From: S012-113 sp965368405
Lineage (GTDB): Bacteria; Bacteroidota; Bacteroidia; Cytophagales; Cyclobacteriaceae
Reading direction: 5' to 3'
NCBI GenBank assembly: GCA_965368405.1
Contig: CBDUMS010000101.1
Location: 1-10,508, forward strand
Length of the DNA: 10,508 nucleotides
The position numbers and the translations under genes are program-made. This document shows positions 1-7,806 of the stretch, one piece after another (the first letter of the stretch is position 1; each line of letters starts with the position of its first letter). A model generated the notes under the pieces. It searched no databases, was not told where the DNA came from, and worked only from the letters and a program-made list of their open reading frames with translations.

Positions 1-131
1 GCTCTACAGGGTCAGGTTTAGGACTTTACCTGGTAAATGAAATCGTGGAAAAACTAGGAGGAGAAATAACGATCCATTCCGTCCCGGATGAGGGTACCTC
101 TTTCAAAGTGATTCTCCCGGTAACCAACTAA
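1..131 (+). CDS. Sensor histidine kinase, C-terminal end only (5' truncated by window)
   Basis: Reading in frame from base 3 gives 42 residues before a TAA stop at 129-131. The peptide opens with STGSGLGLYLVNEIVEKLGG, which contains the G2 box (GSGLGL) of the GHKL ATP-binding domain. It continues with EITIHSVPDEGTSFKVILPV, the usual closing beta strands of HATPase_c (G-x-G-T-x-F-x-x-x-L-P). This is the ATP-binding end of a two-component sensor kinase, which autophosphorylates a histidine and passes the phosphate to a response regulator. The protein ends right after this domain, so no receiver domain is fused at the C terminus. The sensor part and the partner regulator lie upstream of the window, so the signal cannot be inferred. 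It is separated from the next gene by about 210 noncoding bases and is probably a separate transcription unit. Confidence 0.9.
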   Translation, partial: STGSGLGLYLVNEIVEKLGGEITIHSVPDEGTSFKVILPVTN

Positions 132-340
132 AGTAACGGTAGCATTTACCGCAAGAACACCCACCTCGAGTATAAATAGCGAACATTAGCATTAATTACC
201 CCCTATTTTCATTTACTACAACTCCATAAATAGTCTATGTTAGGGCAAGCGAACAACATACATTTAATGAAATAAATATTTTTATTATGCTGGTTATAAC
301 CTGATATAATCAAGAAAATAAAGACGATATTTGGCCTGTA
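132..340. other. Intergenic gap between the kinase and ATPase genes
   Basis: No credible reading frame is seen here. Just after the kinase stop there is a small inverted repeat at 137-151 (CGGTA and TACCG, with one possible inner G-T pair). It has no T-run, so it is at best a poor terminator. The second half is AT-rich. TATAAT at 305-310 and GATATTTG at 326-333 (7 of 8 matches to the Bacteroidota -7 consensus TAnnTTTG) are possible promoter elements for the gene at 341. Neither has a clear -33 TTG at the right distance, and the second would leave almost no leader. The promoter is therefore not fixed. Confidence 0.4.
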
Positions 341-3300
341 ATGGCAACTGTTGAAACCGCACTAAGGAACCCCGATTCGTTACCAATAAACGACTACCCT
401 TTTATTCTAAAGGTTAAAGAAGGTGTGCTGGCATGTATAGAAGAGGAATTCATTCCTCAAGTGCGCGATCATTTAAAAAAAGAGTTAGATCTCATCGCAT
501 CGTTGAGGGCCGAAATAATGGCACGATACGGTGACGAAGCTAATCAGGATAAACTTGATCTGGCGGAAGAAATAGATTCGCGCGAACGACTATTGGCAAT
601 GATAGCGGCTGTTTGGCTCGAACCTCAAAATGCTGAATTTAGTACACTATTTCCAACCTATTACGCTCGTCTCGAAGACCTGGTTGAGGAGACTGAACCC
701 AGCAAGATAGAAGAACAGCTTAAAGAACGGTTCCTGAAGCAACCTGGTGATAAGTTTATACTTCGGTTTAGAAAAAGCTTTAAACGGTTTTTCCATCGGA
801 TAACAACCCTGCCTACCCGCACTAAAAACCTCTTTGTTAAAAAGAAAAGCCGTATTAAATACTGGAGACATAGCATCCCCTATCGCGATATGGTAGATTA
901 CCATTTCCAAAATCAACTGAATAGAGCCCTGGTAATCATTCCAGAAATATTTTACAAGAAACTTGCAAAAATCTATCTCGAATTGAAGGTAGCGGAGGAA
1001 GAATTATTTACCAATACAAGTGACGAACCCTCAGACTTACAGATAATTCTGGAACCGGCTGTAGAGCAGATCGAAAATGACTTAATAAATGAGATCAAGC
1101 ATAAGATTTTCGAATCAGTTGATGACATTACCTCCGACCTAACCGAAGCCTATGAGAAAGTTGGCACCATTGAATTGCGTGCCAAAAAATTCAAGAAATC
1201 ACGAGTTGCTAAAGAAGTGGCAGGTTCATTGAAGTTGTGGCATAAAACTAATTTAAACTGGGAAAACACACTCTATGCGCTCTTCGAGGAGTGGCGTAGC
1301 GATTTAGAAATATATCGTTTAAAATACAAAACGCAACAAACGCTCGATTTACTCAAGAAGGAACAAAATGAACGTTTAGAGGCTCAGGTAGTTACAAAGG
1401 TTAACCTGATACGTGATTTTGTAGTTGAAGCCAAAGCGATTTTAACCAGAGGTGAGGAAGCAGATTCTATGCGCCTAAAGAAAGTATTAGTACAGGCTAA
1501 GAAACAGCTCGATAAAAAATTGGTGCCCAGTTTAGCAGAAGCTGTATCGAGTAAAAATTTCCTGAATCAGCTAAATATTTTGGAGCATGCAACCAGAGAG
1601 AACATCGAAGCGATTTCTGACGATCATGTTATTTCGAAATCAAATACCTATGATGCACCACTAAATTCAAATGAGCTCTATACCACTTCACCCTACGAGC
1701 TGGTTGCTTTTGAGCTATTAGCGAAATTTGAAGACGCTATAGAAGAAATTAAAAACAATTTATTCCTGGCGGCCGAAAAGGCAAATTCGGTCTTTAGCGA
1801 TATCGATCATGTAATTATCTTTAGCGTGTCTTCTGGTATTAGTTTGCTGGAGGATAAAGAAAGCCAAGAAGATGAAGCCGTTGCGCTCGCCATCGAAGGG
1901 ATTGATAGAGCGAATAGTAGACTAAATGACGGCATGGAGCTTCTTACTAATGCGCTAAATGATAGCACAGCAGCACTCCAGGAAACTATAGATGCCTTTA
2001 ATGAAAATCTGCTTGAGCTTACCGATAACGATAATGTATTTGAACTTAAAGTAAGAATAACTAAAGCTAAAACGCTCCAACAAGCCGAAGATGTACGCGA
2101 AAAGCTGAAAGAAAAGTTTTATGGGAGCAAGGATCGATTCAAAATATATATCAAAAACCTGGGCGGATCCTTAGTCAATGCTTTTCAAAAAGCTCGTGCC
2201 CGGTTTATCTTAACGGCAAAAACCCAGGAAATATCACGTGAAATTTCTGATTTCCTGCTGGAATCAAGCTCTGCTATGGACAAGTTACCAACGATCTATA
2301 GGCAACTTTATAAAATTGAACCCTTATCCGATTTAGAATTATTCGAAGGCCGAAAAGAGGAAACGGAACGCTTTACAACAGCTTTGGCTAACTGGGAGAA
2401 GGGTAGATTTGCCTCAACTATAATAATTGGCGAAAAGTGGGGTGGGCAGACTTCATTAATTAATGTTCTTGTTAAATCGAAAACACTCTCCTATCCTATT
2501 TCTCGACAAGTTTTGCCAAAAACCATTAGAACAGAGGAGAATTTCCTGGAATTTTTAAAGGAGTTGATTAATAAGCCCAATATAAACTCTCTAACTGATT
2601 TGGTTACCGAATTAAATGAAGGCAGAAAACGTATTATTATTCTTGAGGATCTGCATAATGTCTTTATTCGTAAAATTGGTGGTTTTGAAACACTTAACTT
2701 TCTGTTTCATCTGATTGCTCAAACCAACACCAATGTTTTTTGGATATCGTCAACCAATACCTACTCATGGTCTTATTTAGAGAAAACAGTTAAGATCAAC
2801 GAGCATTTCAGTTATCCCATTCAAATGGGGAAATTCTCTAATGAGCAAATTAAAGACATCATTTGGAAGCGAAACAGCATTTCAGGATTTCAGATTAAGT
2901 TCGATCCGGACAGAGCACACCTGGATAGCAAAAAATTCAAGAAGCTCTCAGCGGAAGAACAACAACAGGTACTTGAAACAGAGTTCTTTAAATCGCTCTG
3001 CGATTTTGCCAATAGCAACGTAAGTATGGCGCTTATTTTCTGGCTACTCTCCACACATTCAGTAGACACACGTCAGATTACCATTGGTACATTTAAACGG
3101 CCTAACCTTAATGTATTGGGATCATTATCTGCAGAAAAAATTCTAATACTCTATGCATTAATATTACACGATGGACTGACAGAGTCGGAAATAAGTGAGG
3201 TGCAAAATATTAGTCCAAACCTTGCGAAAATGCTTGTGTTATCTTTAATGGAAGACAGTATTATCACCATGAAAGATGGCGTATATTCGTTAAACCCATT

Positions 3301-3352
3301 AATCTATCGTGACGCCATCTCAATTTTAAAGACCAAAAACTTAATTCAATAA
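341..3352 (+). CDS. Large helical protein with degenerate STAND/ORC-like P-loop ATPase domain and C-terminal winged helix
   Basis: This 1003-residue protein matches no named family I recognise. Residues 1 to about 660 are charged and mostly helical, with coiled-coil-like stretches and no signal peptide or clear membrane helix. Within them, 138-180 is very basic and aromatic (FILRFRKSFKRFFHRITTL at 139-157), which could touch membrane or nucleic acid. From about 668 a P-loop module of the AAA_16/STAND type begins: a G-R box at 670-671 (LFEGRKEE), a Walker A position reading GEKWGGQTS at 697-705, Walker B IIILED at 765-770 followed by LH, and a sensor-1-like strand FWISSTN at 800-806. A lid-like helical region follows, then a winged-helix-like domain at about 924-1003. 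In the Walker A motif the invariant lysine is Gln703 (codon CAG), so normal ATP hydrolysis is doubtful, although the Walker B acidic pair is kept. The ATG at 341 is the first in frame, and no Shine-Dalgarno sequence is evident. The MscS channel gene follows after 7 bases, which implies co-transcription and perhaps a shared role. The function is unknown. A regulatory or scaffold protein is more likely than an active motor. Confidence 0.75.
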   Translation: MATVETALRNPDSLPINDYPFILKVKEGVLACIEEEFIPQVRDHLKKELDLIASLRAEIMARYGDEANQDKLDLAEEIDSRERLLAMIAAVWLEPQNAEFSTLFPTYYARLEDLVEETEPSKIEEQLKERFLKQPGDKFILRFRKSFKRFFHRITTLPTRTKNLFVKKKSRIKYWRHSIPYRDMVDYHFQNQLNRALVIIPEIFYKKLAKIYLELKVAEEELFTNTSDEPSDLQIILEPAVEQIENDLINEIKHKIFESVDDITSDLTEAYEKVGTIELRAKKFKKSRVAKEVAGSLKLWHKTNLNWENTLYALFEEWRSDLEIYRLKYKTQQTLDLLKKEQNERLEAQVVTKVNLIRDFVVEAKAILTRGEEADSMRLKKVLVQAKKQLDKKLVPSLAEAVSSKNFLNQLNILEHATRENIEAISDDHVISKSNTYDAPLNSNELYTTSPYELVAFELLAKFEDAIEEIKNNLFLAAEKANSVFSDIDHVIIFSVSSGISLLEDKESQEDEAVALAIEGIDRANSRLNDGMELLTNALNDSTAALQETIDAFNENLLELTDNDNVFELKVRITKAKTLQQAEDVREKLKEKFYGSKDRFKIYIKNLGGSLVNAFQKARARFILTAKTQEISREISDFLLESSSAMDKLPTIYRQLYKIEPLSDLELFEGRKEETERFTTALANWEKGRFASTIIIGEKWGGQTSLINVLVKSKTLSYPISRQVLPKTIRTEENFLEFLKELINKPNINSLTDLVTELNEGRKRIIILEDLHNVFIRKIGGFETLNFLFHLIAQTNTNVFWISSTNTYSWSYLEKTVKINEHFSYPIQMGKFSNEQIKDIIWKRNSISGFQIKFDPDRAHLDSKKFKKLSAEEQQQVLETEFFKSLCDFANSNVSMALIFWLLSTHSVDTRQITIGTFKRPNLNVLGSLSAEKILILYALILHDGLTESEISEVQNISPNLAKMLVLSLMEDSIITMKDGVYSLNPLIYRDAISILKTKNLIQ

Positions 3353-3359
3353 CCTATAA

Positions 3360-4340
3360 ATGAAACGGTTTTTAGCTCATCTTGCCGCATTTATCTTCCT
3401 CGCCTCACCGCTGGTAGCTCAGGATACCTTAAGGGCTAAAGAAGCAGAGCCCGCAGATTCGTTAACCATGCGCGAGCAGGTAACCGGCATCATGGATTCC
3501 ATTAATATTGCCTCAGATTCTATCCTCAGCACAGGGACAATAAGCGAACCAAGCAGGATTGATTCTATAAGAGAGTCGATTGATGTTTCGGATTTCGTCT
3601 GGACGCTGTTTATTATCATAACCGGATTGATATTTATCCGATTATCCTCACGTATACTGGAGATTCTCGCGGAGAAAAGCACGAAGCATCGCATTACCAT
3701 TAAGGGGTTCATCCCGATTATCAAGATATTAAGTTGGGTAGCCATTATTACCACCATCGTAGTAGGCATTTTTAAGCCACCTGCCGCCACAGTTCTGGCC
3801 TTTACAGCATCTATAGGTGTGGCTATCGGATTTGCCGCTCAGGACATTCTAAAGAATATTTTCGGTGGCATAATGATCTTATTTGATAGACCCTTTCAAA
3901 CCGGTGATAAAATAGAGGTTGGAGCTCATTATGGAGAAGTAATAGAAATCGGGTTACGCTCTACCCGAATTGTTACGCCAGATGATAGCGTAGTATCTAT
4001 TCCTAATGGTGAAATCATGAATTCATCGGTGTCTAATGCGAATATGGGCGAAGCCAATTGTCAGGTTGTAGCCGAGATCTATTTGCCATTGGATGTAGAC
4101 ACCTCATTGGTACGGGATATTGCCACAGAAGCCGCGCAAGTATCAAAATACGTCTTCTTAGGCAAACCGATTGCGGTTTTATTCTTTAATGAGCACAAGG
4201 AAAGACAATCGCTTATAAAAATGCGTTTAAAAGCTTATGTGTTTGATATCCGTGATGAGTTTAGATTTAAAAGCGAGATGACGGAGATTGTGATTAAATC
4301 ATTAATTGAGAAAGGTATCCTTAAAAATAAAATAGAGTAG
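3360..4340 (+). CDS. MscS-family small-conductance mechanosensitive ion channel
   Basis: This 326-residue inner-membrane channel is of the type that opens under membrane tension to release solutes during osmotic downshock. Residues 1-20 are a signal peptide (MKRFLAHLAAFIFLASPLVA, likely cut before Gln21). About 55 Ser/Asp/Glu-rich residues follow, presumably periplasmic. Membrane helices lie at about 79-95 and 117-138. The pore-lining TM3 is at about 142-171, with the family pattern of small residues (ASIGVAIGFAAQDILKN) and then GGIMILFDRPFQTGD. The beta domain carries the hallmark GLRSTRI at 198-204 and SIPNGEIMN at 213-221. A short alpha/beta cytoplasmic end completes the protein. The size is close to minimal MscS (E. 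coli 286 residues) plus the exported N-terminal extension. It starts 7 bases after the stop of the large ATPase gene, with no separate ribosome binding site in that gap, so translational coupling is likely. The substrate and gating threshold cannot be read from sequence. Confidence 0.95.
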   Translation: MKRFLAHLAAFIFLASPLVAQDTLRAKEAEPADSLTMREQVTGIMDSINIASDSILSTGTISEPSRIDSIRESIDVSDFVWTLFIIITGLIFIRLSSRILEILAEKSTKHRITIKGFIPIIKILSWVAIITTIVVGIFKPPAATVLAFTASIGVAIGFAAQDILKNIFGGIMILFDRPFQTGDKIEVGAHYGEVIEIGLRSTRIVTPDDSVVSIPNGEIMNSSVSNANMGEANCQVVAEIYLPLDVDTSLVRDIATEAAQVSKYVFLGKPIAVLFFNEHKERQSLIKMRLKAYVFDIRDEFRFKSEMTEIVIKSLIEKGILKNKIE

Positions 4341-4505
4341 TGCCCGAATAGCTTGCTGCGTTTCATAAAAAGAAAATCGACCAATTCGTCTAAAGAATCA
4401 GCCACTTTAATATAATGTGCTTAGTTGAGTTAGCATATTGATAGTTGCTGGTTTATTAAATTCCCTTACACGATCTTTGCGCATTAATTTCTAAGAAAGA
4501 ACTAA
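4341..4505. other. Intergenic gap with imperfect hairpin, upstream of the phosphorylase gene
   Basis: This noncoding stretch separates the channel gene from the phosphorylase gene. It holds an inverted repeat: 4414-4421 can pair with 4432-4439 as an 8 bp stem with one G-T pair and a 10-base loop. There is no T-run after it, so it is not a classical intrinsic terminator. It could be a weak terminator, an operator, or chance in AT-rich DNA. A promoter-like element lies downstream at 4472-4479 and is listed separately. Confidence 0.3.
4445..4479 (+). promoter_or_regulatory. Candidate Bacteroidota-type promoter for the phosphorylase gene
   Basis: GATCTTTG at 4472-4479 matches 7 of 8 positions of the Bacteroidota primary-sigma -7 box TAnnTTTG. 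It lies 26 bases before the ATG at 4506, a normal leader distance. The nearest TTG for a -33 element is at 4445-4447, 24 bases upstream of the -7 box, slightly longer than the usual spacing. The box is therefore plausible but the pair is imperfect. A purine-rich AAGAAAGA sequence at about 4493-4500 could help ribosome loading. Confidence 0.4.
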
Positions 4506-7022
4506 ATGACATCAATTGTTAAAAATAGCCCTGCAGTCTCAATGGAGGCCGACCGTACGGGATTAGATAAAGAAACGCTTAAAAGAGCTTATTTAGACCA
4601 CCTTTATTATCTTCAGGGCAAAATGCCAGGCACCGCGAGCAAGTGGGATGAATACATGGCCCTCTCCTATACAATGCGCGATAGAATTATGCAGCGCTGG
4701 CTCCTCTCCCTGCAAAACTTTAAAAAAGAAAACGCAAGAGCTGTGGCATATTTGTCTGCTGAGTTTTTACTTGGACCGCATCTGGAAAACAATCTCATAA
4801 ATCTCGACATCAAAGATACGATGCTTCAAGCCATGAAAGAGCTTGATCTGGATCTGGAAGATATCATTGAACAAGAAGTTGAGCCAGGCCTTGGAAATGG
4901 AGGCTTAGGAAGACTTGCAGCCTGTTTTCTGGATTCTTTAGCTACTCTGAATGTACCCGCTATAGGCTATGGAATTCGCTATGAATTTGGAATCTTTGAT
5001 CAACAGATCCAGGATGGATGGCAGGTTGAGGTTACCGACAAATGGCTCAAGTATGGTAATCCCTGGGAAGTTCCGGTATTTGGCTCGAGGGTTCATGTAA
5101 ACTTTGGAGGTAAAACGGTTAATTGGTACGATGACCATGGCAATTATAGGGTCTCTTGGGAGCCTGGCCTGAAAGTACTCGCTATCCCCTACGACACCCC
5201 TATTCTAGGCTACAAAACAGATAATGCAGTTAATTTAAGGCTTTGGAAATCGGAAGCTGATTCGAATTTAGACTTCCAGTCGTTTAACGATGGAGATTTT
5301 ATGGGCGCCGTGCACGACAAGGTTAGCTCGGAGAACATTACGAAGGTGTTATATCCAAACGATACTACGCAAAGTGGTAAAGAATTAAGGCTGATGCAAC
5401 AGTATTTCTTCGTTTCAGCAACACTGCAAGATGTACTACGCTATTATGGCAATAATAATGAGGCGTCATTAGAGCATTTTCATGAAGCCATGACCATGCA
5501 GCTTAATGACACCCACCCGTCCATAGCTGTTGCAGAAATGATGCGCCTTCTATTGGATGAGCATCAATTGGATTGGAATAAGGCATGGCATGTAACCACG
5601 AGCACCTTTGCCTATACAAACCACACCCTTCTACCAGAGGCGCTTGAAAAATGGCCCAAACCAATGATGGAGAAAATACTGCCGCGGCACGTGGAGATTA
5701 TCATGGAAATCAATCACCACTTCTTAAATGAAGTAAGAGAAAAATTCCCCCATGATGAAGATAGAATTGGCCGGATGTCGATTATTGATGAAGCCGGAGA
5801 GAAAAATATAAGAATGGCGCACCTTGCCATTGTTGGATCATATGCCGTAAACGGTGTTGCCGCATTGCATACCGAACTTCTGATTTCGGAAGTATTAAAA
5901 GATTTTGTCGAGATGTCTCCGGAGAAATTCTCGAATAAAACGAACGGTGTTACCCCAAGACGTTGGCTTGTTGCATCGAACCCAAAACTTACCAATACCA
6001 TAACCAAGAAAATTGGCGATGAATGGATAAAGGATCTCAGTCAGCTTAAGAAGCTTGAAAAATATGCTACCAATAAGGCTTTTAAAAATGAATGGCAAAA
6101 GGCTAAGCAAGCGGCAAAGGAGAAATTGGCAGCAAGAATAATGCGTGAACAGGGTATTGAGGTTGATCCTAAATCGCTTTTTGATATCCAGGTTAAGCGG
6201 ATTCACGAATATAAACGTCAGCATCTTAATGTGCTGCATATCATAACGTTATACAATCGAATTAAAGCTAATCCAGAAATAGATATCGTACCGCGTACCT
6301 TCATTTTTGGTGGTAAAGCCGCACCGGGTTATTTCATGGCAAAACTGATTGTTAAACTTATTAATTCGGTAGCTTCAGTAGTTAACAACGATCCCGATGT
6401 TAACGGAAGATTAAAGGTAGTCTTCTTACCCAATTATAGTGTAAAAACAAGTCAGCACGTCTACCCTGCTGCCGATCTTTCGGAGCAGATCTCTACGGCA
6501 GGAAAAGAAGCCTCGGGCACTGGGAATATGAAGTTTACCATGAATGGAGCACTTACTATTGGTACTCTGGACGGCGCTAATATTGAAATAAGAGAAGAAG
6601 TTGGCGAAGAGAACTTCTTTCTTTTTGGCATGGATGCTAAACAAGTATTTGAAACAAAAGCCGGAGATTATAACCCAAATTGGATCTTTGAGAATAATCT
6701 GGAGTTGCAAAAATGCCTTAATATGATCTATACAGGCTATTTCTGTCCAAATGATAGAAATATATTCCATCCCTTGGTAGACCACTTAAAGTATTCTGAT
6801 GATTATGTTTTAATGGCAGATTATCAAAGCTATATTGAATGCCAGGATTTGGTAAGTGAGGCGTATAGAGATCAGGATAGCTGGACAAAAATGGCAATTC
6901 TTAATGTTGCCAGATCGGGCAAGTTCTCCAGTGATAGAACTATAAAGGAATATTGCGACGAGATCTGGAAAGTATCCCCGGTGAAGGTAGACCTTAAAGC
7001 GAATTCGCAGGATAATGGATAA
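4506..7022 (+). CDS. glgP: Glycogen/maltodextrin (alpha-glucan) phosphorylase, GT35
   Basis: This 838-residue cytoplasmic enzyme removes glucose units from the non-reducing ends of glycogen or maltodextrin with phosphate, giving glucose-1-phosphate, and uses pyridoxal phosphate. The length fits the family (E. coli about 800, rabbit muscle about 840). All the landmark blocks are intact and in order: AVAYLSAEFLLG near the N terminus, EPGLGNGGLGRLAACFLDSL from 126, QLNDTHPS at 332-339, TNGVTPRRW at 479-487, KRIHEYKRQ at 564-572, FGGKAAPGY, and the PLP site EASGTGNMKF with the Schiff-base lysine at 676. This is followed by NGALTIGTLDGANIEIREE. There is no frameshift or missing catalytic residue. 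The ATG at 4506 is the first start in frame and gives a usual N terminus. No glycogen synthase, branching or debranching gene lies in the window, so storage glycogen versus maltodextrin specificity cannot be decided, and malP is an alternative symbol. A promoter-like element lies just upstream. Confidence 0.97.
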   Translation: MTSIVKNSPAVSMEADRTGLDKETLKRAYLDHLYYLQGKMPGTASKWDEYMALSYTMRDRIMQRWLLSLQNFKKENARAVAYLSAEFLLGPHLENNLINLDIKDTMLQAMKELDLDLEDIIEQEVEPGLGNGGLGRLAACFLDSLATLNVPAIGYGIRYEFGIFDQQIQDGWQVEVTDKWLKYGNPWEVPVFGSRVHVNFGGKTVNWYDDHGNYRVSWEPGLKVLAIPYDTPILGYKTDNAVNLRLWKSEADSNLDFQSFNDGDFMGAVHDKVSSENITKVLYPNDTTQSGKELRLMQQYFFVSATLQDVLRYYGNNNEASLEHFHEAMTMQLNDTHPSIAVAEMMRLLLDEHQLDWNKAWHVTTSTFAYTNHTLLPEALEKWPKPMMEKILPRHVEIIMEINHHFLNEVREKFPHDEDRIGRMSIIDEAGEKNIRMAHLAIVGSYAVNGVAALHTELLISEVLKDFVEMSPEKFSNKTNGVTPRRWLVASNPKLTNTITKKIGDEWIKDLSQLKKLEKYATNKAFKNEWQKAKQAAKEKLAARIMREQGIEVDPKSLFDIQVKRIHEYKRQHLNVLHIITLYNRIKANPEIDIVPRTFIFGGKAAPGYFMAKLIVKLINSVASVVNNDPDVNGRLKVVFLPNYSVKTSQHVYPAADLSEQISTAGKEASGTGNMKFTMNGALTIGTLDGANIEIREEVGEENFFLFGMDAKQVFETKAGDYNPNWIFENNLELQKCLNMIYTGYFCPNDRNIFHPLVDHLKYSDDYVLMADYQSYIECQDLVSEAYRDQDSWTKMAILNVARSGKFSSDRTIKEYCDEIWKVSPVKVDLKANSQDNG

Positions 7023-7071
7023 TTCTTGATCAATTGATATAACTTAGCCTAAAAGAAAACCAGAGACGACA

Positions 7072-7806
7072 ATGAAAACATCCGCCCTATCAATATCGCA
7101 AAACTTACTTAGCCAACTTCTATTCCTAGGCATATTGCTGATCTTCAGTTCCTGTAGTAACAACACCTCCTCTGAGGCAGATAATAGCACAACCGAAGCT
7201 AAAGAGGTATATACCGTCGTAGAAGAACTACCACAAGCAAAGGGCGGCATGGATTCTTTATACAGCTATATCAGCAAAACCATTACCTATCCCCTTTCAG
7301 CAAGAGTAAACGGCATCGAAGGTCGTGTGGTAGTAGGATTTGTCATTGAAAGAGATGGCTCTTTATCAAATATAGAGGTTGTTGAAAGCTTAAGTGAAGA
7401 AATTGACAATGAAACCCTAAGCGTATTCAATACAGTAGAGCCATTTACACCTGGCAAACAACGAGGACGTACCGTAAGGGTTCGGATGAACATCCCGCTT
7501 AGTTTCAAGCTGGATATGGATAAATTGAACCAAGATGGATCGCCACAAGGAATAATTATTGTTGAAAAAGCACAGATTATACCAGAGCAGTTAACCGTAG
7601 ATGCCTCTTTTAGTGATGGTAAGTGGTCGGGCACGGTCTTTAATGTAGATGGTGAGCCTCTCCCAGGAGCAAATATTGTGGTGAAAGGAACCAGTTCCGG
7701 CACGGTTTCTGATCTCGATGGCACTTTTTCTGTAAGCGCGGAATCCGGCCAGAATATTGTAATAAGCTTTGTAGGCTATGATAGCCAGGAACTTACTGCC
7801 GAATAA
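7072..7806 (+). CDS. Lipoprotein with TonB C-terminal domain fused to a SusC-type carboxypeptidase-regulatory-like domain
   Basis: This 244-residue predicted lipoprotein has a hydrophobic leader ending in LLIFSSC, with lipidated Cys28 (Phe at -3 is a tolerated deviation), then a Ser/Asn/Glu-rich linker. Residues about 46-147 match the TonB C-terminal domain: YP at 73-74, IEGRVVVGFVIERDGSLSNI, FTPGKQRGRTVRV from 125, and IPLSFKL ending at 147. Residues 184-244 match the carboxypeptidase-D-regulatory-like domain found at the N terminus of SusC-type receptors (GEPLPGANIVVKGTSSGTVS, then DLDGTFSV and FVGYDSQEL). It lacks the membrane helix and proline-rich spacer of a true energy-transducing TonB, so it is unlikely to energise receptors in the standard way. 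It may bind receptor N termini or other periplasmic partners, or be an envelope protein of unknown role. It starts 49 bases after the phosphorylase stop. Co-transcription is possible, but a functional link is not evident. Confidence 0.85.
   Translation: MKTSALSISQNLLSQLLFLGILLIFSSCSNNTSSEADNSTTEAKEVYTVVEELPQAKGGMDSLYSYISKTITYPLSARVNGIEGRVVVGFVIERDGSLSNIEVVESLSEEIDNETLSVFNTVEPFTPGKQRGRTVRVRMNIPLSFKLDMDKLNQDGSPQGIIIVEKAQIIPEQLTVDASFSDGKWSGTVFNVDGEPLPGANIVVKGTSSGTVSDLDGTFSVSAESGQNIVISFVGYDSQELTAE

Noticed and set aside
137..151. Intrinsic terminator after the histidine kinase
   Set aside because: The stem is only 5-6 bp and no T-run follows.
2429..2455. Deviant Walker A motif with a signature lysine (ParA/MinD type) at Lys699
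   Set aside because: The surrounding pattern fits STAND/ORC-like GERRxGKTSL rather than KGGxxK[ST], and the second lysine required by the deviant motif is also missing.
2841..3023. 60-codon overlapping frame on the + strand inside the large ATPase gene
   Set aside because: It lies in another frame of a well-supported gene, its composition is low in hydrophobic core residues, and no ribosome binding site or domain is visible.
3419..3790. Antisense open frame (123 codons) opposite the MscS gene
   Set aside because: It mirrors the signal peptide and membrane-helix coding of the channel gene and shows no independent motif.
7026..7038. Overlapping palindromes TTGATCAA and ATCAATTGAT in the gap after the phosphorylase gene
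   Set aside because: They are short and AT-rich, have no spacing signature or second copy, and have too little stem stability to be a terminator. Chance is the simplest explanation.
7287..7724. Long antisense open frame (145 codons) opposite the TonB-domain lipoprotein
   Set aside because: The + strand protein has two recognisable domains across this region. The antisense product is rich in Ser, Pro and Thr without any motif, as expected for a shadow frame.
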